Positions 1 through 11,560 of a stretch of 64,000 bases of DNA are shown here, piece by piece; positions within the stretch are counted from its first letter, which is position 1; each line of letters starts with the position of its first letter. Source of the DNA: Sorghum bicolor (lineage: Eukaryota > Streptophyta > Magnoliopsida > Poales > Poaceae). Made by a program: the position numbers and the translations under genes. Location of the stretch: contig NC_012878.2 of assembly GCF_000003195.3 (NCBI RefSeq), positions 20,312,641-20,376,640 on the forward strand. The letters run 5' to 3'. The notes beneath the pieces were generated by a model, which was not told the DNA's origin, searched no databases, and worked only from the letters and a program-made list of their open reading frames with translations.

Positions 1-36
1 CCGACTACGCCATCCAACGAATCCCAGGACGACTGA
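1..36 (+). CDS. C-terminal 11 codons of a D-type gag-protease ORF (partial)
   Basis: Twelve codons including a TGA stop at 34-36 read PTTPSNESQDD. The corresponding end of element D's ORF reads PTTPPNESQDN at the same place relative to the shared tail. The frame is open at the window edge. This is a homology call on a very short stretch, so it identifies the type of gene but says nothing about its integrity. Confidence 0.6.
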   Translation, partial: PTTPSNESQDD

Positions 37-515
37 GAAAACGGAGAGTTCCGTTCGGAGGACTCAAAAACACCGAACGCCTTGCCAAGAGGTAAACTTG
101 GTAGTTATCCTTTTTCCAATTTAAAATAGTTTGCTTAGTTAATCAGGTTCATGCTATCTTAAAAAGAAAATAAAAATGTTAAAAATATTAAGCCCCATGT
201 GAGTATGCTCATGGCATAAAACTAATAGGTACATTCACTGTGGTGGCATAAAATAAATATGTTTTCATCTTACAATAAAAATATAAAAATAATAAGTGCA
301 TGATCCTGCTAAATAAATAACATTTATTGAGGAGGCTCAACATGATAAAGGCTAGATATTTATGCTAACACTTAACTAGTTCCACAAAGCTTTGTTGTCT
401 ATTTGAGCTCCACAGAATTCAAGGATCAAAGAAGACTAGCAGACGAAGGACAACCTAATCGCTGTCAGGGTGCTGCCGACATTCAAATACACCTCCGGCA
501 CCTGCTAGCTACATC
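37..515 (+). other. Element A 3' untranslated region, first part
   Basis: Non-coding. It is collinear with 30669-31145 in D and with about 55780-56265 in G, including the stretch around 'gctagatatttatgctaac' (350-368). It is interrupted by S at 516 and resumes at 5465. Confidence 0.8.
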
Positions 516-3500
516 TGTAACACCGTAGATGTTTGTCACTTGCCAAGTACTAGGTTTGATCTCAAACATGACAAGTTCAATGGTAATAAAAAGGTCAAAA
601 TCAATCTATGAAAGTAAACCACAACTTGGACTTGGATGATGCACCTTTACTTACATATAGGCCCTTTTTAAAAGGTATGCTTGCATGATGCTAGTGGAAC
701 ATTTTCCATGTGTCTCATATCCATCCCAATCTATATTGGTCTCTGGAAAAGTTTGGTGAAGTTTGGAATCAATAAGTCACATGAAATGATAAGTTATATC
801 CTTGTTAGAATGGCTCTATTAAGGAAATAGAATCATGGGTCATGAACCAAACCTTCCAAACTTGCTCATATGACTCTAGATGAGTTATACAATAAAAGTC
901 ATGAAGGGTTCATGTTGAGCTTATGTCAAGAAAATGCTTCAATTGGCCTAAAATCCTATTTGGAGCTGTATCAGGTTACTGCTTTGACCAAAGTAAACGT
1001 TTGACTTCTGTTGCAGTTATGAGGTTTGACCCTAAATAAAAGTTGTAGTTTTGCTTCTGTAGAAGAAACTTTATTCAAGAGTCAAGAACCAAATCAGCAT
1101 GAAAATAGTCCAAACAGAGGCTCCAAGTTTGAATCAGCTGCTGCTTTTTAGCCCTGAGAAATAATTCTAAGTCCTTGGAAGTACAGCAGTGAGTTAGCTC
1201 ATTTGGGACATTGTAGTATCCAAATTCATATGGTAACTCAATTGGATTCTTTAATATGAGTTGGAGTACTCTTCTTGATGAAACCAATGGATCAAGTGTC
1301 ATCAAACGTGGACTTCATTTGGATATCTAAAAGTAGCTCCCAAAACAGCAAATGGTTATTTTATCGCCAAACGGACGTCGACCCGTTGGCATGCCGCGTT
1401 CTTGTATTTTTATAAAGCAACTTAAGATGGTCCAAGAATAAAAGTTGTGGATAATTATTTGGAGAAGAGCATACAAAAAGTTGCATCAAGTTTGACATGG
1501 TTTGCACTATCAATTCTTGGTTTTGCTAATCACCGTCAATACGTTGACACTCGTGACTTGGTATCTAATTATCTCCTAATCTGTTGGTATAATGGCTTTG
1601 GACTCTTAACCAAAGTTGGAGAGCAGGCCGAGGTGAGCAAACTTCATTTTTGGCGCAAGGTCCAATTCAGCCGGGAAAAGGCCCATAATCGCCTCCCACA
1701 CCGGCCACTTCAATGCCCGCCACGTGCTCGACGAAATGCCGACGTGTCCTCCATGCAAGCTGGGCGCCCCCACCATAGCTGAGCTCCACTGCCACGCGCC
1801 CCTGCCTCCTCAGATGTGGATGAGTAGCGCCCGAACTCCCCCTCTGTCTCTCTCATTTCCCACTTCTCCCTCTGGCTCATCTCCTCACTCTCCCAGTGCT
1901 CTCAAGAAGATGGCGGCCATTGCAAGCGAGCAGAGCTCGAGCTCCTGCTGCTGCTGGATGCAGCTGGCCAAGGCCAGGGCCGGGCATGGCCATAGCTAGC
2001 CGAGGCCAGGCCGCCGGCTGCCTCCCTGCTGCCGCCGGCCACTTCCCCCTCAAATCCCGAAGCTGCTTGCCATGTCTCTGCTCTACTCGGTTGGTAAGGA
2101 GAAAGAAAAAGGATCTCGGTTTAGAATAAGAAATAACTCAGGGTTCCAGATGCGAACCACAGACTCATATGAGTAGTGCTCTAGACGGCGGGTGGATTCG
2201 TGGAAAACTTAGGGTTCCGATTGCAAAGTCGTTTTTCTTTATCTTTTCTTTTTGCAGATTTCTTGTATGAACTTTAGAAATACATAGTAATTCATAGAAA
2301 TGTCGAAAAATAACAAATGTGGACTTTTTGGAATCCTTATGAAATTATCTATGCAGTAGATCTATAATATGGCATGGTTTTGTTTGAAGTTTTAGTCGTA
2401 AAAATAGATTTATGCAGTTAGGTTTTAATTGCTTGTTATATTTATCTTTTTCATAACTGCTGTAGTATTGCTCCAATAAATGTGAACATATTGTGACATG
2501 CTTTTAATGAGATAGTTGATGTCTGGAAATTGTTTCATGAATTTAGAATTGATATATTAAGAGCTATAAAAATAACAAATGCCCTGTGTTGCTTTGCTCC
2601 TATTCTGAGTGGATCTGCATGTTTATATTGTTTGGCTCAGTTAAGTTGTGAATCTTGCCTGGAAGAAAATATATAAGTTTTAGTACTTTTCATAAGCTTT
2701 GCAAAAAGATAAATAGCACAATTTTTGGTTAAGCACATGTTTAGTTATAGTGGTTTAAATTACTGTTCCAGTTTCTGTCTAAACCCAGACAGGATTGCAT
2801 TATTTGTAATGTAAAACCTTGTTAGTGTAGATTTAGCTCTAGATGTTTATAACACAGTTGTTCATAATTTCGTAAGCTTTTTATAAAGTACACAACCATA
2901 AATTATGGACAAGTGAACCTCAAGTTATAGCTGTTTAATGTGGCATGACAGATTCTGTCCATGTTTTGGACAGAGATGTCTTTATGGGGTTAATTGACCT
3001 TGTTAACTGTGGATTCATATTTAGATGATAATAATAAAGTTGTAGGTAACTTTATAATCATTCCAAAAATATAAGAAACATGTTTTCTGGAGGTCTACAA
3101 CTCCAGTTAAGCTGCTTTGAAGTGCCAATCAGTTTTCTGTGTGTAATTGTACCTCTACTGTTTGGCAGCATGAGCAGTTTTATTTATGCAACTAATTCCA
3201 TCATATAAATGATGATTGCTGTGCAACTTGTCTATATAAAAGATGTAGATAATTTATTAATATATCTTGTGGTAAAGTTGCATATCATTTGGCTAAGTGG
3301 TTTATAAGTTACAGTAGTATGAAGTTCATCCTTTGAAATGCTTGTTCTCTGGAAAGTCCTGGACCAGATACTATGGTTATGCATGTTTGACTTGGTTAAC
3401 TTATTAATCATGCTAATATGATTAAAGATGAATTGTAGATAATTTTATAATATTTCCAGAATGTCTTATTGCATAGTTTTTGGAGCTGTGTAGCTCTAGT

Positions 3501-5459
3501 TATGAATTGTTTACTGAGTTGCTGCATGTTTGTCCAAAATTGCTGAAAATGCATGAATGCTTGATTGCTTTACTTGTTGTGTGCAAACTGTGATTCATGT
3601 CTTTAATGGTGATTAAGTAATACACTTGTAACCTTGTAAAACTTGTGTCATTATTTATATGTTTGCTCTATATAATTGGTCGTGTGATGTTAGCTAAATA
3701 ACTTTAGATGCCTATGTCTTGCAGACTTTTCTGTGATGCATGTTGTGTTATTATTCTTTATATTCATGCACTTGCATCTTGCATCTCATCTAGGTACGCT
3801 AGATGAATCACGTGAAGGTCATGGTGTGGAAACAAACCTGAAGATGGTGTTGGGTGGACTCATCCCGAAGGTGGAAGGACTAAGCAAGTGTTGTGACCTT
3901 AGATGTCACCAAGACGGAGCAACTAACTGATCTGACTCCGTGTTGATCCCAGGCAAGCCCCGGAGCATTATAAGTCTCCCACTACTTTTGTATGCAATTG
4001 AGAATATATGTTATATATGTATTGTTGCATTAAGTATAGGAGTTGGGTGAAACCCTTGCTGCATATATCACTCCTTGTCCAGCAAATTTACCTATAACCC
4101 TATGTAGATTCAGGATCGAATCTAAATGCTTAATCAAGCTTAGACCGGTACAAGCCAGGTGATGTCCTGTCACCTGAGCGAGATAGGTGGATACCTAAAA
4201 AATAACCAAGTGATGAGGATGGATAACTCGAGACCGGGTGGGATGATAATAGAGAAGCAACAAGGCATGGAGGTCTTGGGTGCCTACCTATCCCCGCCTG
4301 TGTCGATTAAGGACCGATCGTTGACAGCCCTCTTGTCATGTTGAATGCATGCCCCACACTTAGCTGGAAGGATAAGTCGTTCCGACCGTGAAGCCTGAAC
4401 ACTATCCGGGCCGGGAATCGGCCAGATGTACGCGTTGTATTGGTGATGGTTGAGGAGAACGACGAGGGCGCGGCGCGCAACCTTGGTATACCTTGGATAC
4501 CTCGGTCACTAGAACGGTCCTCGGGTACGGGCGGTGCCTGTCGAACCCGCGAATTGGTCCTGGATAGTGTAATATGGTGACTTGTAGCTCACTTTGGCCG
4601 GTGAGTGTGGTTTGTGTGGGGAATAAACTCGCCAGCTGGTTCGAAATCGATTCGAATCGCCATCGCTCCTAGATAGTGAGCACTTGACTTGAGCTTCGTC
4701 ATCATAGTAATGTTTATGGAACACTTGGATGGTTATAGTATGATGATGATGTTGGAAATGCCACATCAAATATGGGTACTACTGTTGTATCTTAATCAAG
4801 TGATTGCTCTAGTACAGGTGCTAATATAGATGACAGGTAATGATTATTAACTTGAGCTAAATAACTGAAAAGTTACTTACCTGTAACCTAAGCTTTTTAT
4901 GCAAAAAGTGTTGTCAAGCTAGCCCCACCAATAAAGCCTTGCATACTCCTTGGTGTCATATTATTTCTGGTTCATGACGGGTAAGTCTAGTTGAGTACTT
5001 TCTCGTACTCAGGGTTTATTCCCACTTGTTGCAGGTTGTGATGTATCTTGGCTACTGCAAGAGTTGGATGACTCCTATCATAGTGGAGTAGTAGCATCAT
5101 GGGCATGATCCTTGTTAGTTACCTCATCTATGTTGCTTTTGTTGGAGTTGACCTGGATACTGGCATGTATTTGAAATGAGAGCAATATTAGTTTCAAATT
5201 ACTTTGCTTCCACTACTTTTCAACTCAAGTTGTAATAACTATATTAAACTCCGATGTATATCAAACTACATGTGAAATGGATGTAACATGTGACTTGTTA
5301 TGTTGAATCACTACGATCTTGGCTTGTAAGATGGTTGGTTTGAAATCCCTCGTGATTTCACGGACTACCTGGTTTATGAGAGTTCGATTACGATAAAGCA
5401 ATTGCTTTGGCGGTAGTTTTTCATAGTTGATCTCTTGTAAATTGGGCGGTTCTGTTACA
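516..5459 (+). mobile_element. S: 4.9-kb solo LTR (Tekay-like long LTR)
   Basis: It starts TGTAACACCG and ends GGTTCTGTTACA, flanked by perfect acatc duplications (511-515 and 5460-5464). I find no second copy of its termini inside it, no primer site and no polyprotein, so a solo LTR left by LTR-LTR recombination is the best reading. Parts match the LTR of B in B's own sense (for example near 4980-5035 against the reverse of 15785-15850) and match F (3950-3985 against 48830-48865), which sets the + orientation. A GC-rich island spans about 1640-2110; the rest is AT-rich with degenerate internal repeats. ORFs in it are short and look incidental. A non-autonomous element with undetected short LTRs is the alternative. 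Confidence 0.75.
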
Positions 5460-5491
5460 ACATCAGAAGAAATTACGTCAAAATCCAGCTT

Positions 5492-5507
5492 GGGGGAGAG
5501 CACCCCC
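5492..5507 (+). other. GGGGG-AGAGCA-CCCCC hairpin following an internal polypurine-like motif
   Basis: GGGGG (5492-5496) and CCCCC (5503-5507) can pair around a 6-base loop. The same sequence lies at 31170-31185 in D and 56291-56306 in G, each about 1.65 kb before the 3' LTR. The preceding bases (agcttggggg) copy the true polypurine tract next to the LTR. Confidence 0.6.
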
Positions 5508-6318
5508 ATTTATCCAGCTAAGTGTTTCTACTCGCGTTTATACTTTACTCAAATAATAAAAAGATGCATAATCATAGAAAACCCAAATAGAAATTTTGTG
5601 TTTATATATCTTTGCTTAGTTTGTTAAATAAATAAATAAAGAGTCTAGGCCAAACTGAACCCTCATGATAAACTCTCACATGGAAATGATGAATAGTTGT
5701 TCTGCCATGACTAGTTCTTAAAATTAAAATCTCTCTCAAGTTTAGGCATAACTGTTATAATTTAAACCTGCTCTAAACCTGAACTTGTGGGAAGAGTACT
5801 TGATCTAAAGTCTAAGTCGTTAACGGATATGATATGGGAAGGTTGAGCTGCTGTTTATCTATTCCTATAGATGCTAGAAATCTAGAGAATTTTATCTTTG
5901 AAAATCTTTAAAATAACACATGATGTGTTCCTATATGATGAGAGTTTAAATTCCTACCACAGCCATATATACATTCTTATTAGACTATGAACCATACATT
6001 TACTTTTTACTGCTTATGAGCATTGAGTGTGGTCAAGCTGTGTAGACCCTTAGGAGCTTGTCATGTGGTTAAAATCAAGATTCACTTGCACATTCACTTA
6101 CACATGCTACTTCTACTCCGGAAGTACGCATCCACATATATCCACTCATTTCCATCTTCAGATTCACCCAAAATTATTCTACTCCTAATCCGGGAGAGAA
6201 TAGCCAAAAACATTATTCTATCCCTGTTATTCTCTGTGAAATAAATGCTCGAGTTATCTTGGTTACTACCACTTGCTATATTATTTAAGGAGATGAGTGC
6301 TCTAAAAGAAAGAGGATA

Positions 6319-6399
6319 CGAGGAAATAAAAAGGGGTAAGTGCCCGGAACCTCGAAGAAAAGAAAAAGTGAGACGAGAGGTAAAAATGGACAAGTGTCT
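6319..6399 (+). other. Paired AAGT-loop RNA hairpins, copy in A
   Basis: An outer CGAGG (6319-6323)/CCTCG (6350-6354) pair encloses hairpin 1, GGGT-AAGT-GCCC (6334-6345). Hairpin 2 is GGAC-AAGT-GTCT (6388-6399). Each has one G-T wobble compared with G. The motif recurs in C, D and G. Confidence 0.65.
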
Positions 6400-7109
6400 G
6401 ACAGTAGAATTAGGGGTACGAGATACCCACCGGAGAGGAAAGAAAAAGAAAATATAGAGCATCTCATTCTCCTCAAAAAGCTTCAAAGTGCAAGAAAGGT
6501 ATGTATCCCCTAAAAAGAGCAAAAGTAGAATTAGACTTTCACCATTGTTATCACCATCATCACCATACACCATTCACTCGCCACACATGCACATCTTGAT
6601 TTGACTTATTGACTTGTTTCTCTGGATCCATGGTTTGACTATGTAATAAATGTCTTGTAAGTATGTATTAGTTGTCTCCCACCTATGAGCTCCAGATATC
6701 AAAACCTTATTAGACTAGGGTGAGAGAGAAGGCAATATCACTATGCCTCAAACCAAAAATACCACATACTTTGAGAGAAGGCATATACCATTACTGCCTT
6801 GGAAAGGATCTAGAAATACCACAAAAGAGAGATTTGCGAGAGTCATACAAGGAATCTCTGAGTTTTATTTGAAAATCTGCAAAAACTTCAGAGCTATAGC
6901 TGATCAAGAATAAGACACATGGTGCTTGACTTGACCGTTCTATCTTTTAACTGCTCAAGACACAAGTGACGGTTGCAAGCCCCATGGTGAAAGGTAAAAT
7001 GAGTAAGTTTTAAGTCTTAACATGTTACTCTAACTCATAGATGAGATCTTGCTTGAATGCATGTGTACTTTTAAGGCATGAAACCACCGCAGAAACTCTT
7101 GAGTTCATC

Positions 7110-7147
7110 CTTGCTCAGGGACGAGCAAGAGGTAAGCTTGGGGGAGT
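7110..7147 (+). promoter_or_regulatory. PPT-proximal hairpin and polypurine tract of A
   Basis: CTTGCTC (7110-7116), loop AGGGAC, GAGCAAG (7123-7129), followed by a purine-rich stretch ending gcttgggggagt directly before the LTR at 7148. In LTR retrotransposons the polypurine tract primes plus-strand DNA synthesis. Confidence 0.7.
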
Positions 7148-8354
7148 TGTTGACGGTCCTTAAGTACCAAATATAATCATCAAATAAATAAAGAAAAGGA
7201 TCCAAATGGAACCAACACCTAGACTTAGGGTTTTATCTGACAGAATTCCATGAGTTTTGGTGTTTGTCTATTTCTGTAGGGGGTTATCAGGAAATACGGA
7301 AGAAAGTCCCACACGTCGGGTTTACATAGAGATATTAACGTGCCGCGCAATTTTCTGTCATCTAGAAGACTCCAGAAGCCACGGGAACGAACGGGAGGCC
7401 GAACGGGCCCGGGGGCAGGGCGCCTGCCCTGACCTAGATTCGATTCAGAACTCTCTTCGCAGACTAAGCTCCACCGACCTAAAGGATCAAGGATAACCGT
7501 GCAATCAATGTCGGTTTGATCCAATGGCTCACGTTCACTTGAGGTGACTATAAAACCAGACCCCCTGGCCCCTGGAGGAGACAAGTTCATCATAGAGTTG
7601 AGAGGAGCCCTTGAAGGAATACCTCTCCTCCAAATAAATATTTATTTTAGGCTTAGCATCCAATGTGAGTAGAATTAGATCTTCTAGTTTCTACTAGATC
7701 GAGAGATATAGAGTGGAGGTGTAGATCGGAGGAAGCTCGGCCTGTGAGTGTCTACTCCGGGGTTGTACCTGCGGGATCAAGTCTTCTAACCCGAGGCTTG
7801 CTCCTAGGATTCTTTAGTAATTCGACTTCTAATTCTAGTAAGTTCTTATTTTATTGTTCTTTGGTTTATGAGTTTACTTTGATCTCTTCCGGTTGAGTAT
7901 TAGAGTAATCATTGCTAGCGTAAACGTGGTGTTTAGGCTAGGGTACTCATAGATATCCCCTGACTAGCTGGACCGTGGTAGTAGCGAGGAACGTGACATT
8001 TCCGAGTTACCTTTGCAGCCCACATCTCGTTAGCAGGATGGGTAGGTTTATAGGTGCGGGTCGAACATCCTCTGTCGTGTCTAGATTCTGTAAGCTTCCC
8101 CAATAGAACAGTAGATCATCCTTACTAAGGTTAGAACGAGACTACGGTTGCAGTCTTCTCTATACATCGCTCACACCGAGAAACATTCTTTGTAGCCTAA
8201 AGGGATAGTAGAGATAGATTTGGTTAGTCAGATGCACCCTTTCTCCAGTGGTAAAAATATAAATACGATACTCTGGAAAACCTCTCGGGTGAAATGCTCA
8301 CCGATATCCGTGCGCTTGTGGATCATTTCCTGATTGTGTTACCAAATATCAACA
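7148..8354 (+). repeat. 3' LTR of element A (1,207 bp)
   Basis: It runs from TGTTGACGGTCC to ATATCAACA. A TATA box (TATAAAA, 7549-7555) follows a GC-rich upstream block. Sequence up to about 20 bases past the TATA box matches the U3 of D and G, whereas the rest matches the R-U5 of C (13760-14515), so the LTR is a mosaic. The U5 carries the hairpin ATCCG-TGCGCTTG-TGGAT (8306-8323). Confidence 0.9.
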
Positions 8355-8389
8355 CATATTAGTGAAGAGGCATGAGAAGAGACATCGTT

Positions 8390-8408
8390 GGGGGAGATCC
8401 TCTCCCCC
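8390..8408 (+). other. Perfect hairpin GGGGGAGA-TCC-TCTCCCCC in E
   Basis: An 8-bp perfect stem with a 3-base loop. It sits about 1.35 kb before the 3' LTR, the same relative place as the G-run hairpins of A, D and G, but is longer. Confidence 0.65.
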
Positions 8409-9714
8409 ACCAAGGTAAGTATTCTGGCTCTTTTAAATTAATTGCAATTTCAGTTTATTCTATGCTTCATGCAAACAAAATTGCCATGCATGCCATCTTT
8501 CTCATGGAAATGATGAATAGTTGCTCTAGTAATATTTCTCTAGTATCTAGCACTCAACTTAGTATTTTTCTAAGTATGGATTACTTGGCTCACATAAGAT
8601 CACCATGAACCTAATTTCTTTCTATGGGATGCAAATGCTAAAACTACGTCTAAGTTGTTGTGAGATATGAGATAGTAAGACAAGAGCTACTATATTTTTA
8701 TTCTAAGCTTGCATGATTATCGGAGAATTTATTTGGAAAATATCTAAAAACAATGGTTCCTCAATGATTATAAAATTCCTACCAAGGCCAAATATTTATG
8801 CTCCATATATATATACATACTTTAACCATAGCTGCTTGTTATTGTTGGGGTTTTGTCAAGGATTGAACTTAACTTAGATTAGAGTCATATGTTTAGACTG
8901 AGACACACTTTGCACCCACAAAATAAAGCCAATTCTTACACTAAGGATTGCGCACAACATGCACCCTTCCATCCACCAAAAAACAAATTCCTCTTCTCCT
9001 ATACTAGGAGAAAGCAACAAAATTTATGCTAGGAAAATACTCCATCCACTTTTTCAAATTGATCTTTCTCTCAGTATCCTTTTTAGAGAGACATGGCAAA
9101 AAAAAGGGGGCGCACCTTTGTCAAAAGTCCCCAAATGTTTTGTAGAAGGAAAAGTTGGTAGCCATGTCTCAAAATATTCTAAGAGAGAAAGATCATGCCA
9201 TAAAAGGGGTATAGTTTAGTGATAGGATCCATTCCACACACTTGCACGTCTCAGTCTAACATATGCCTTTGATCTTAACTTAGTTTGGTTTTTGATTTAT
9301 CCCCATACAAGAAGCAAGTATGCCCACCTCCCACACCTACTGAAACTCCACATAAAGCCTTGGCTATAAGTTGTGAGAAAAGTAATGCCTTTGGAAAGGT
9401 ACATTATCCACTTGAGATATTGAGAGAAATCAATTGAGGAACCTTGTTTTCTTTGTGAAAAATTTGAAAAAACAAAACCTCCGGTATGAAACTAGCTAAG
9501 AATGAGAAAGTTGTGCTCTACATCTAACTGTTCTGTCTATCAACTGCCCAAGACAAAAGAAAAGCCAAAAGCCCCACGAAGAACTAAGGTAAATGGGTGA
9601 GTCTTTTCACACCTGAATTTTCCATACTTATGAGAAATAATTTGTTGAATACATGGTACTCTTGAAATGCTGACATTGTAGCAACTCCTGATCCACCGAG
9701 ACTAAGTTTAATTA

Positions 9715-9752
9715 TTTGCTCGGGACGAGCAAAGGTTAAGCTTGGGGGATCT
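9715..9752 (+). promoter_or_regulatory. PPT-proximal hairpin and polypurine tract of E
   Basis: TTTGCTC (9715-9721), loop GGGAC, GAGCAAA (9727-9733), then aggttaagcttgggggatct up to the LTR. The first stem pair is T-A here and C-G in A and G, a compensatory difference. Confidence 0.65.
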
Positions 9753-11560
9753 TGTTGACGGTGGATAAGCTATAAAATCCACACATGAAAACACCGTCAA
9801 TAGACCGGAATTAGTGGAAGAATGGCATAGCATAGGCATCTTTTATCACTAAGAGGTTCCACTTGTGCTCTAAGTATTTGGATGTAGGTACACTTACATT
9901 TGGGGGAAAATGAGCTCTTGGACTCACCAAGTCTAGGTCAGCCGATCTACATGGTCTAGGTGCTGGCTCAATTCTAGGATCCGAAGGCAACACATTCAAG
10001 TCCATCTCAACCCTCAGATCACACTTGTGTTTCTGTTCAAGGGTGAAAGATGGAGGTACAAGGATCCATGGACCCACCAGAAGAATCAGACCGAAGATAA
10101 ACACATGTTGCACTCCATGATAGATGGGGACAGCAATGGAGCAATGCTGGTGGGCCCACCACACCAAACCTCAGTCGGCCGACCGGCCCTTGGTGGGACC
10201 CACCTGCCAACTCCACTCCACCGACCTCTAGGACCTTCTAGAAGGCTCATGGTGGCCCCACCTAACAGAATATCCGGTCGACCGATCTATGATGTGGACC
10301 AACTTAAGGTCGGTTACACTCCACCGACTTTGCCAGCACGTGCAGATGATCTTGGATGACCATCTACGGCGGTTCTAAGGATGGTTTATCCAAGGGTGGA
10401 AAAGTGGGAAGCACATGGATCGCTGATGTGGCACCCCCTCTACTCCCCCTATAAATAGAGGCTGCATCCACCCTCTCTAGTGTGTGTGTTCCAATTTAGC
10501 TCTAGCTTTCCAGTTGTGTCAGTGTTACTCTAGTGTGTGAGTTAGAGTTGAGTCGAGCAAAGCTTGGAGTCTCCAGAGTGGTCTTCTGGAGAGTCTGGTA
10601 TTCCTCTTTACCTTTTCTCTTGTAAGACTTTGAGTATTTAATATATTTACTTTTCCTTTACTTCCCAAAGTATTTACTTTTAGTATTTACTCAGTGCAAT
10701 ATTCTATTGTAGTGTCCTAGTCTGTCTTGTAGTAGTTATATACTAGCTAAGTTAGTCTTAAGTGCTTGGGTTGTTTTCTATGCTGGTAACATGGTGCTTG
10801 GACTAGGTCGTATACTTAGTCTGAGTAGTAGGAGTTAGTATAAGCGTGGTGCTTAGACTAAATCCTGCCCTTGAATACCACCATATCAAACGTGACAGCG
10901 GGCGGCGTCAAAGTGTGACTAGCCTCTGCTTCCTAGTAGGTTCTATTCATGTCGGGTATGGTCTATAGGCGCCCTTAAGAAACGAGTCTGCTTGGATAGG
11001 AGTTTCATCCTCCTACTGCAGTCGACTTCCAACAAACAACCAGTTATGTTTAGCGACGTTAGTGTGTGTCCGCTACTAGATTAGATTGGTTCACTGGAAT
11101 AAAGTTAGAGTCATAGGAGTCTTTTCTCACTCGTTGTCCTCCCACCTAGCTACACTACACTAGTTATCTTAGAGTTATCCAAAACCACATCAACCTTCCT
11201 CTACGTCTTCGTTACCTCACTACCTTAGTTGATCCTAGCTGGGATATGATTTCTCCTCGTTGCTATCTTCTCTAGTATGCTTTCCCTTGGACAAACTATA
11301 AATCACGACACCACGGATACTCACCATGGTCGAAGTGCTACATTGGTATCTGTGCGCTTGCAGAGTTACCCCTGGTACATCTTGCGTCATCACTAGAGCT
11401 TAGCATTCCTTAGCATTCCTAGAGCCGTTGCTCAGGGTAGCCTGACAATCTATCCTAGTAACAGCTTAGGCTTGCATTTAAGTAGTGCTGGTTAGGCACC
11501 ACCATTTCTAGATACTTGACACATCTTACTCTAGCCGGTGTGCGTTAAGATTTGCCAACA
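9753..11560 (+). repeat. 3' LTR of element E (about 1.8 kb)
   Basis: It starts TGTTGACGGTGG after the polypurine tract and probably ends TTTGCCAACA at 11560, where sequence changes to that of X. A TATA box (TATAAATA, 10450-10457) and the U5 hairpin ATCTG-TGCGCTTG-CAGAG (11348-11365) are visible. The U3 differs from A/C/D/G beyond the first ten bases. The ORFs at 9811-10167 (minus) and 10027-10359 (plus) overlap each other and show no recognisable domain. The right boundary is less certain than the left. Confidence 0.7.

Larger units (their letters stand above)
5465..7147 (+). other. Element A 3' untranslated region, second part
   Basis: Non-coding and collinear with 31146-32825 (D) and 56268-57959 (G). 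It carries a G-run/C-run hairpin (5492-5507), the two AAGT-loop hairpins (6334-6345 and 6388-6399), a conserved hairpin at 7110-7129 and the polypurine tract. Short ORFs on both strands here (for example 6094-6573 minus) are not conserved in D or G and are not called. Confidence 0.8.
1..8354 (+). mobile_element. Element A: 3' part of a non-autonomous Gypsy (Athila-like clan) LTR retrotransposon
   Basis: The first bases match the end of the gag-protease gene of element D (30633-30668). The following non-coding tail (37-515 and 5465-7147) is collinear with the D tail at 30669-32825, and a 3' LTR closes the element at 8354. The 5' LTR and most of gag lie left of the window. The tail is split by S (516-5459), which is flanked by acatc on both sides. 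The base after the LTR begins the expected TSD (catat, 8355-8359); the left copy is outside the window, so the right boundary rests on the LTR end alone. The visible part encodes no polymerase. Confidence 0.85.
8355..11560 (+). mobile_element. Element E: 3' end of an older Gypsy element that hosts A
   Basis: 8355-9752 is non-coding 3' UTR that shares layout with A/C/D/G: a G-run hairpin at its start, then the PPT hairpin and 'gcttgggggatct' just before an LTR. The LTR at 9753-11560 closes it. Coding parts, if any, lie left of A outside the window. The TSD cannot be checked because only its right copy (tcgac at 11561) would be visible. Confidence 0.7.

Noticed and set aside
516..5459. DNA transposon with TGTAACA...TGTTACA ends
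   Set aside because: The short inverted ends are normal for LTR tips, the duplication is 5 bp, and segments match LTRs B and F; no transposase.
6094..6573. 159-aa minus-strand ORF in the 3' UTR of A
   Set aside because: The matching regions of D and G are broken in this frame and the product has no domain; it overlaps the conserved hairpins, which explain the sequence better.
9811..10359. Overlapping ORFs in the LTR of E as a gene
   Set aside because: Opposed overlapping frames in an LTR with no domain and no homolog in the other LTRs here.
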